Part shown: positions 56,083 to 64,000 of the stretch, piece by piece
How the letters are laid out: each line of letters begins with the position of its first letter
Numbering within the stretch: position 1 is the first letter of the stretch
DNA from: Delphinus delphis
Lineage: Eukaryota; Chordata; Mammalia; Artiodactyla; Delphinidae
Length of the DNA: 64,000 nt
NCBI RefSeq assembly: GCF_949987515.2
Contig: NC_082684.1
Location: forward strand, 51,426,006 to 51,490,005
Direction: 5' to 3'
Notes under the pieces: model-generated
What the model was told of the DNA's origin: nothing
Seen by the model: the letters and a program-made list of their open reading frames with translations, nothing else
The model's database searches: none
Translations under genes and position numbers: made by a program

Positions 56083-56121
56083 GCAGGCAGACTCTCAACC
56101 ACTGCGCCACCAGGGAAGCCC
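56083..56121 (-). repeat. Orphan 39-bp 5' fragment of a CHR-type SINE
   Basis: GCAGGCAGACTCTCAACCAC to CACCAGGGAAGCCC is the head end of the SINE type found at 465-669. The body and A-tail are missing, which normal 5' truncation does not explain. Confidence 0.85.
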
Positions 56122-57989
56122 GATTGTATGTCTTAATAGAGTTGTCTGGGTGCTCTGTCTTGTATTTTGTGTGTTCCTGGCAGGCTGCCATAAAGTCTAG
56201 TACTGTAGGATTTTTGTTGATTTTGAAAATGACAGGTAATGGTGGTCATTTATCAAACCCAAGACTGGGTAAATAGAACTATTTTTCCAAGTTCACGTTA
56301 TCATGAGCCCAGTCTTACCCAGTGACAGGCAAGTTTGAAGGGCATGATGAGGTTTATGCTTCTGTGCAAAATGTATGAGGTTGATAAGGTGTTGCTTTTG
56401 TGAGGCATTGGGAAATTAAATTGCTGAATGATGCCAGGCATTGGTAAGAATTAAGTCTGTGTCATGGGCCAGTGACAGAAGGCAGGAGGGTGAGCAGTGT
56501 GTTTTATGATCAGCAAAATATAACCTGTGAAATTGAGCGTGTCCTTCAATTATATGTGATGGCCACAAACACTCTATTAGCAGCACCTGAAACTTTGTCA
56601 TTAATAGAAGTCACAGATGTTTTTATATCATGTTGCAGATATTTCAAAATATCATTTACGCTCAACACTACTTTGAAATTATCAGTGTTATTAGATACAC
56701 TGCTACCTCTTGTAATTTAATGTGCTAATGAAGAAGCACATATATTACTGTATGACAATAAGAACTGTGATATTTCTATTTGACTGGTTTTTCTTGTTAA
56801 TGCTATTTATTTGATTTCATGCATTTAAAAGCCTCATTAAGTGACAAGAGGTCCCTGACAGTAAAGGTTAAGAGCCTCTGCTTTGACAGATGCCCTGGTT
56901 CTTGCCAGACCACGAACAGATTCCTTTTTCTAACCTCTTTATTTTCCTTACTCTTCAGTACTGTCAAGGATACCTTTTCAAAGATGTGCCTTGCCTGCCT
57001 GCCCTGCCTACGAGCACACCTCCCCTGCAGTTCTGATTCACTTTGGAAATTTCAAATTTGCAAGTGTGATTTGAAATAGGAAAAATAAGCAAATCAAAAT
57101 ATAGGTCCAAGATGCTGGTGTGATATAATCTCTGAGAGCTAGAAAATGCTAAGTCACAATGGCCAAATCAGAACACAGTTCAAAATATCTTGTATGTGTA
57201 TTAAATTACTGACCCCCTCAAACTTTATAGCTATTTATGCACTTTGCAAAAGTGCATCCTGGAGGATGGGGCACATGATTTGTTCAACATCATATTTATT
57301 ACAGTATCTTGTAAGAATCCTGGCATTGGGTAGCATTCAATTAATGTTTCTCGAATTCTAAATGAGAAGCAAATGCGGTTTTGCAGAGAGATTGAGAATA
57401 TGCATGTTGCTTTGATTATTACATTAGTGGCTGACATCTGGATATTGCTAATACCCAGTTTTTGGTAACAATAGAGTCATTAGAGACACATAAAACAAAA
57501 TGTACTTCTACAATGAAAGGAACAGTGACCTACAAAATAAACATGACCGTACAGCTATGTTGGGACGTTATTGGACCTATCATAATTATGATATCAACTG
57601 AAATAAATTGGTTCTGCACTAGATTGACAGCTGTTCTCAGGCAGCAGCTGCTTTTCCTGGTGTAATTACAGATATTGTTTTTAGTGTACAGTTTCAGAAC
57701 ACAATTTTAGTGATATAACTGACATGACATCACCTTGGAACTAAATAGATAACATCAGATTGAAGATGACATGTTTCTCTCGCTTTTGTTTTAGCTGCAT
57801 ATTTTATTAATCCCAGTTATGAATACCTTTAAGGGATGTCAAGAAAAATGGACAATTTTGTACTGTAAAAGCTCACAGATATTTAAGAGAAGAAAATATT
57901 TTGTACTAGTGATTATGAAACATTAGCTGCTTTATGGTGGAAAAAAACGCAGTAAAATATACAGATATTCCTCCCTCTTACTATCCCAC
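56122..57989. other. Unique sequence, no gene seen
   Basis: An 82-codon frame at 56472-56720 and others lack domains and splice context. No repeat family named. Confidence 0.5.
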
Positions 57990-58205
57990 AATCTCGACCC
58001 ACTTCGTTTTTATTTTCATTGCACTTATAAACTTCCAAGGCACTATATACTTTACCTATAAGTATTATTCATTGTCAGTCTCTATGTAGTAGAATGTGAG
58101 CTCCTTGAAGGTAGGAATTTTGTTAACTGATATATATAAATAATCTAAAATGATGTTTGGCACAGAGGAGGTATTTAATAAATATTTGTTGAATAAATGA
58201 ATGAC
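57990..58205 (+). repeat. L2 LINE 3' end
   Basis: GAATGTGAGCTCCTTGAAGG, then GTTTGGCACAGAGGAGGTA and TTAATAAATATTTGTTGAATAAATGAATG is the canonical L2 3' end. Confidence 0.9.
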
Positions 58206-59459
58206 TGATATATAAATGAATAAAACCAAAGTATGTAGCACGTGTAAGTCTTTGTTAACTCTATAATTTTAAATTTATCTCAGAATCTCCTTATGGTCAG
58301 TTATGTCCTGGTAGCTTAATATTACGTTCTAGATACCTTTGATTAACTGTAATGGATAACTATAAACTTTAAATTTAAGATAATTTATCTTATTAATGGT
58401 TACTGAGGCCTAAAGCAACACGGGGAAGTTCCCATGGTCTGGTTATGATGTAATCACTACTGATTATGTTAATTGTGTCATCACCTTAATGATTTTGTAA
58501 AATTTGTGAAATGTTAGCATTGACATCTGTTGCCAGTTTCCTACAGAAATGCTGAGGGTGAACCAGACAGTATGTTTTAAAAGCTTGAGCCTTTCAGGAA
58601 AATAATCAAGAACTAATTCTGAGAGATTGGCATCATAGTAGCAGAGCACAGATTGTCAACCACCGTAAGAATGTAGGCAAGTGAGTACTAATGGTTGGTT
58701 AGATAACAATGTAGGAAGGATGCTTGTGAAATGGAGTTTTGTTTTTGCCTTCTAAAGATCAGCAGCTTGGAATTATTTTCTCTTTCACAGATACTGAACG
58801 GAGTTTCTAATTCTAATTCCAATTCTCATTCTAATTTTGTATTTAAAAATTCACATTCACAACTGTGAATATTTTCAAGTGTTGAATAAAAAAATTTTGC
58901 TAGAGTAGAACACAAAAGGACCATAGGACCATTTATTCGCAGATAGAGATGTCATTTTAAATGAAATATTGGCCAGATAATCAATGAACACACTCCCAGA
59001 AACTCTAAAGAGCGCTCACTAATTACACACTACTTCTCAGGAAAAACGTGCGATTTCCCTAGACTGCAGAACCGCCCTAGCTTGGTTTATTTGAAAACTC
59101 TTTGCTCTTTGGAAGAATATAAGAATAAACTACAGTTCTTTCCTCATGGCAATAAAACAAATAGCTAAGAAGTGAAGTTTTTAGACAAGTGTCATTAATT
59201 ATATTATTAATAATCCCAAGAGCAGAGTTAACTGGATTCAACAAAAAAAGAATTGGATGTGGTAAAAAAAATTTGTGTGTACTGACATGCCCACTTTTCT
59301 TTTTGCTCGTATGCCAGTAATGATAAAGAAAATAAATGAGCAAGGGAAGAAAGAAATGTGTTTAATATAGTTGAAGTCTGGCTACTTTGAAATGGTTCTT
59401 AGCAATGCGATGAAGAAAATGAGGGTGTACTAGCCGCCCTAAGTTTACTGCCAGCATCT
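58206..59459. other. Unique sequence, no gene seen
   Basis: Contains an imperfect (AATTCT)n-like run at about 58806-58837. No coding signal. Confidence 0.5.
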
Positions 59460-59665
59460 TCTACCCCATGATTATATTTTAACTTGTTTGATCCTAAAAA
59501 TAACCCTGTGAAATCAGTATGATTATCCTCTGCATTTTCTATATGAGAATGTGATGCTGAGAGGTAAGAAATTGAATTAAGCTCCTCTAGTTAGGATGTA
59601 TGGCCCAAGTCCAAATTTTCTCATTGCAAATCCCATGTGTCTTCTGCTATATTGTGCAGCAACTC
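59460..59665 (-). repeat. MIR SINE
   Basis: Reverse MIR order: AACCCTGTGAAATCAGTATG, ATGAGAATGTGATGCTGAGAG, CCCATGTGTCTTCTGCTATA. Diverged. Confidence 0.6.
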
Positions 59666-62039
59666 CTAATTTCAAGCGTCTGAGGGTAAAATCGTAATTC
59701 TAGACCCCCTAAGAGATTAGCCCCTGTTCCCATGATTCTGGACCTCACTTGCCCTCAGATTTCATTGTCATTTTTACCTTTAGAGGGCTGCATACTTGGC
59801 CTGTTGTTGTGGCATTTGAGATTATTTTGCTGATTTGAGCTTAAACATGGACCTAACATTTAAAGATTTAGGAGATTAATAACTTCAGTGGGAAAAGAAG
59901 CAGCAGGGAGGATATTTGGGGTAAACTAATTAAACCCCATAGGTGAACCAGATTAGGTACTCAATGGCTAATATTTCATTGAAACAAACATATACACTCT
60001 ATGAAATATTAATAATATATAGGTATAATTACAGTGTGATTTTTTTCTTAAATACTAACTCATCATCTCTAGGGTATTTACAAGACAAAACCCTTTGATC
60101 TCTGAGTAACCAGATAAGTAATTTCCTATGTAGTCACTATCTAGCCCTCTGAGTTTTCTTCCAACTCCTTTGGCTTCTTAACCCACATTAGCCTGGTGGT
60201 ATTTCCGCACTGGTGCTCATACGTTCTCCTTACTGACAAGGCCTGGACACATCAGGTCCTGCCCTACGCTATACCGGGATAATACTCCTATGTGATCAAC
60301 TGTGATTTTAGGTAAGGAAAGGATTTCATGACTTGATCAGAAGACTTTTGCTCATTACCTGAAACCTAAAATAGATCTGACATACGTGTCACCTTCAGTT
60401 CATAGGGTTACTACATAATTTATAGTCCAAAGAACCCTTTTGAGGGGACACTATTAATAATTATACCAGAACAATAGGTATAAGCAGGGACTATCTCAGG
60501 CAAACCAGGGAACCCTATTAATTAAGCACTGCTGAGTGAATAAATGACTATAATGCCTTTTACTCCCTGTTAATGTTCTGTGACTGAAGTTCAGGAAATC
60601 CAAACAAGACCTGCTCTGGGGGCCTGAGAATGAATGGCTCATCCAGAATCTCTTCTGTTTAAACACTTTGCGTCTTCTTCCAAGTAGGGGACAATGGCAA
60701 GATCATAGTGCTATGGCTCCAACTTTATACAGTTACCTAAAAAGGGAATTCTAGTACTTATGTAGAGCAGAGATTTCAAAGTCACGTTTTGAAACATTTT
60801 CCATCCTTGGAATCTGTGTAGAAGTTTCTCCTTGACTTTGAAGAAAAGGCTGATGGCATTTTGTTACAAAACACATCACAGGATCTGTTCTCCAGATAAG
60901 CTCCTGCATCTTTGTGAGAGATGATTTTTCTAAGCTTGTATATTCTTTTGTAGTGTATATAATTCAGTGATAAATGGCAAAATGTCAACAATGAATGTGA
61001 AGCTCCATCCTCATAATCTATTCAGATATGAATGTCTTTAGACATCTACAGTGCTCTCCTATATTGCCTCTGATTGGAAGCCGTGATGGAATTTGTATTT
61101 TTATGCAAATAAAAAGACATTAACTTTGGAAAAGATCTGTAATGAATCCCTTCTGGGGTTCCAGGAAATCTGCTGAACTCAAATGCATTTGGATGCTATA
61201 AATGATCCTAATGTGAGAGGAGATGGACCGTGTTCCTGAGAGCAGCTCTAAAATGATCAACTTGGGGTAAATCACCACCACCACTCTTCAAGTCATTTAC
61301 AAAATATTAACTTTGTTGAATTCTGTACCTGTTTGAGAATTAAACACCTCTTTGAAGCAAAAGTTTCACCAGAGAAATACATCATCGTCATGTGGAATAA
61401 AGTGTTTGATATTTTTAAATAGCTCTCTGTGGTTTTTAACAGGAGGTTGACCTTTAGGTAGTGTTCAATTATTTTACACTCACATTATGTTAACAGCCTC
61501 AGCCTATATATAAATAGAAATATTCTTGGCTATTAAATTCTACAGTTTCTAAAGCATTAGATATATTAAGAATCCTCTCTCTTTTTCAAATCCAAATCCA
61601 AATGGAAAGTTGACTATTAAGCAGTTCTGTATGTGGTATTACTAGCGAGTTATTAAGAAAGGGCATATTGTAATGTGCTTTGAGGGCAGGCTCATTCCTT
61701 ACTAATGTACATTTGAGAACTGACCCATAACAGCTCTTGTATAGAAGAAGGATTAAGCATCAGAGGCTACTGTGTTATTAAATACATAATTTTAATCATT
61801 TTCCTCAAGCATCTTAGTGATGTGATGGAAATACAAATTAGAAGAATCTAAATTCAACCCTATACTTGAGACTATGGCTGTTTACACATAATATTAAATA
61901 CTCTGAAACAATGGTAAAGATATACAAGAAATGGGACATGTATTGAAAGATAGGAAAAGTAGAAATTATTGCATTATTTTAAGAAAGAAAGAATAGCCAC
62001 TTAAAGTACTTTAATTTAGAAATAGTTTGCCTGGGGGGT
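59666..62039. other. Unique sequence, no gene seen
   Basis: No repeat that I can name, no coding frame above background, AT-rich. Confidence 0.5.
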
Positions 62040-62400
62040 GGGGGGAATAGATGGGCCTCACATTAAGAAATGCTTTGGTAGTAGACTAGACTGAACTAGG
62101 TGAATGAGTATGCTGAGTTGAGGGAGAAGGAAAAACCAAAAATGACTCCAAATTTTGCAATTTGAGTGAGTGAGGGGATGATCCTTCTGTGAAAGGACAT
62201 AGGAAAAGAGGGCAGAGGTGTGCTCCTGGGTGTAGGGGGATAAGGTTTGTACAGTGATGAAAGTCAAATGGCATTATTTTTGAAAGAGCATTTTAGAGTG
62301 ATTTTAAAGTAGACTATTAAGGAAAGAAAGGGTATGGTGGGGACAGAAAATATTCCAAATGCAAAGGCCCTTAGAAAGGACAAAGTGTGGAAATGAGCAA
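62040..62400. repeat. Ancient interspersed repeat, class not assigned
   Basis: Phrases CCAAAAATGACTCCAAATTT and AGAGGGCAGAGGTGTGCTCC resemble the later part of the same old repeat as at 24590-24960. Weak. Confidence 0.3.
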
Positions 62401-62651
62401 CCACAGAAAGGGGGTTTACTTTGCTCCCTGCAGAATAGTGATACAGGGTTACTATTAAAATGGTCCCAAAGGCAAAGTATACATTTATATGCATATTTTT
62501 CAATTGCAGAGCACCTTGAGGACGAATTGGATGTTTTAAAATATATTTTATTGTATACAGTAATTATGTATATAAGAATTAGCTCTTTTGGGCTCTGCTC
62601 AATGGCGATAAAGAAGGAGAAATTCCTCTTTTTTGTCACTTTATAAGGTGG

Positions 62652-63017
62652 TGTCTTAGTGTGTTTGGGCTGCTATAACAAATTACTATAGACTGTGTGA
62701 CTTAAACAACAAACATTTATTTCTCATAGTAATGGAGGCTGAGAAGTCCAAGATCAAGGGGCCGGCAGATCCAGTGTCTGGTGAGGGCCCGCTTCCTGCC
62801 TTACAGATGGCTGTCCTCTCATTGTATTCTCACATGGTAGAGAGTAGAGACTTAGCTACCTCTCTGGCCTCTTCTTTTAAAGACATCAATCCCATTCATG
62901 AGTTCTCCACCTTCATGACCTAATTACCTCTGAAAAACCCCACCTCCTGGTGCCATCAACATTGGGATTAAGGTTTCAACATATGAATCTTGAAGGGACA
63001 CAATTTAGTCTATTGCA
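62652..63017 (-). mobile_element. MaLR-type LTR (MLT1/MST-like)
   Basis: The plus strand starts TGTCTTAGTGTGTTTGGGCT with GCTATAACAAATTACTATAG and ends CAACATATGAATCTTGAAGG, GACACAATTTAGTCTATTGCA: the reverse of a MaLR LTR. Length is complete. Five flanking bases agree at only three positions, so the target duplication is doubtful. Confidence 0.8.
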
Positions 63018-63049
63018 AATGGGTACATAATTCTTTTTGACTGAATGTA

Positions 63050-63200
63050 ACAATAGACTTTCATTTTTAGGTGTAGAAATAACAAGATGAGGAAAAGAAA
63101 ACTTAGGGAGATAAAGAAACTTGCTTGGAGTTACACAACTAGTAGATGGGGGAGTTGGGATTCAAATCCAGGAAGCCTGCCTTTAAAATTTGTAGTCTCT
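63050..63200 (-). repeat. MIR SINE, partial
   Basis: Reverse MIR core: AACAAGATGAGGAAAAGAAA, GAGTTACACAACTAGTAGATG, GGGATTCAAATCCAGGAAGC. Confidence 0.7.
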
Positions 63201-64000
63201 TGTTGTTATACTCTTTAAGATAATTGTTTCAAGAAATAGGAATTTATATTTGGATTAATACAGTTTCTCCTATTCATGCATCATTCACATACATAAATAA
63301 AATTATTTCATAAAGTAGTGGAAAAATTCACCCTTAGGGAATTAAAATAGTATACCATATTCTGGAAGAGATGCCTTTAATACAAAAACTCATCATTTGT
63401 AATTTGATTTAGGAAGTTATCTGGGGAAGATAAAGGTTATTTATAAATACAGTGATAGGGTGTTAGTGTTTTCCATGGAATTATTTATAAGTCCTGGTTT
63501 GTTATATCATGTGGTAGACAGGAAAGAGAACCTGATATAGATAAATGTTTTTGTATTTTCATATATATTTACATACAATGCATAAACACAACAGAGAAAC
63601 TGGATACTGAATATTAAAAAGGTAAATGCAATGTCCAAGTATGGTAGATTTGTCTTCTGTGTGTTTATAGAATTATGTAGGAAATTGGGTGATTTGTCTT
63701 TCTTTTTAAAATGATTCTTACAGTAAACGTCTTAGTGACTGAAAGTCTAACAGGTTTTATTTGCGTTGTTGTGTATTATTCTTTTGAGGAATAATAGGTC
63801 AACATCAAAGACAGTACAATGTCAACCAGTATTGTGATGAAGGTCAGGAATGAGACCCAACTGGAGGATCGGAGGAAGTCTGGTACTGGAAGCCCTAGGA
63901 TTACAGAGAGCCCAGATTATAAATTATATCCATTTAATCTTTTTTTCCATGATTCTCTAAAGCTACTTATGTGAACAGCTGAAAACTCATGGCTCCTTGT
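63201..64000. other. Unique sequence to window end, no gene seen
   Basis: AT-rich. Nothing recognised. Confidence 0.5.

Overview
This is a stretch of mammalian, almost certainly cetartiodactyl and most likely cetacean (whale or dolphin), nuclear DNA. The reasoning: it is rich in LINE-1, in very old MIR/L2 fragments, in ERVL/MaLR-type LTRs and hAT remnants (all general mammalian), and it carries several tRNA-derived SINEs of the CHR type (the strand opposite each ends ...CCACCAGGGAAGCCC) that are known from cetaceans, hippos and ruminants. I saw none of the BovB or Bov-tA repeats expected in 64 kb of ruminant DNA. The species call is inference.

No host protein-coding gene, rRNA, tRNA gene or CRISPR array could be supported. 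The only substantial protein-coding potential belongs to LINE-1. The window reads as intergenic or deep-intronic DNA.

Layout: 1-4046 is the 5' part of a decayed minus-strand L1 (copy A) whose ORF2 is split by a SINE. 4047-25160 is mostly unique or ancient sequence with MIR, L2, short L1 3' ends, LTRs, one SINE and microsatellites. 25162-29095 is an old LTR retrovirus-like element on the minus strand (LTR, internal region, LTR), itself hit by a 347-bp hAT element with a perfect 8-bp target duplication. 29096-35700 holds hAT remnants and three SINEs. 35700-38260 is an old L1/HAL1-like copy. 38260-47474 contains a solo LTR with a perfect 5-bp target duplication interrupted by an L1 fragment, plus unique DNA.

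The centrepiece is 47475-55481: a full-length, about 8-kb, minus-strand L1 (copy B) bounded by an 18-bp target-site duplication. ORF1 is intact (301 aa). ORF2 is colinear and in frame over 1273 codons with one premature TGA at codon 465. Its 5' UTR is CpG-rich, has a YY1-like motif at its tip, and has been expanded by two almost identical tandem units of about 375 bp plus a third diverged one, so it is about 0.9 kb longer than that of copy A. A perfect 22-bp inverted repeat with a 7-nt loop lies 103 bp beyond the target duplication.

55700-64000 is largely unique sequence with L2, MIR and one MaLR-type LTR. All family names come from pattern recognition, not from a database search; edges of old repeats are approximate.
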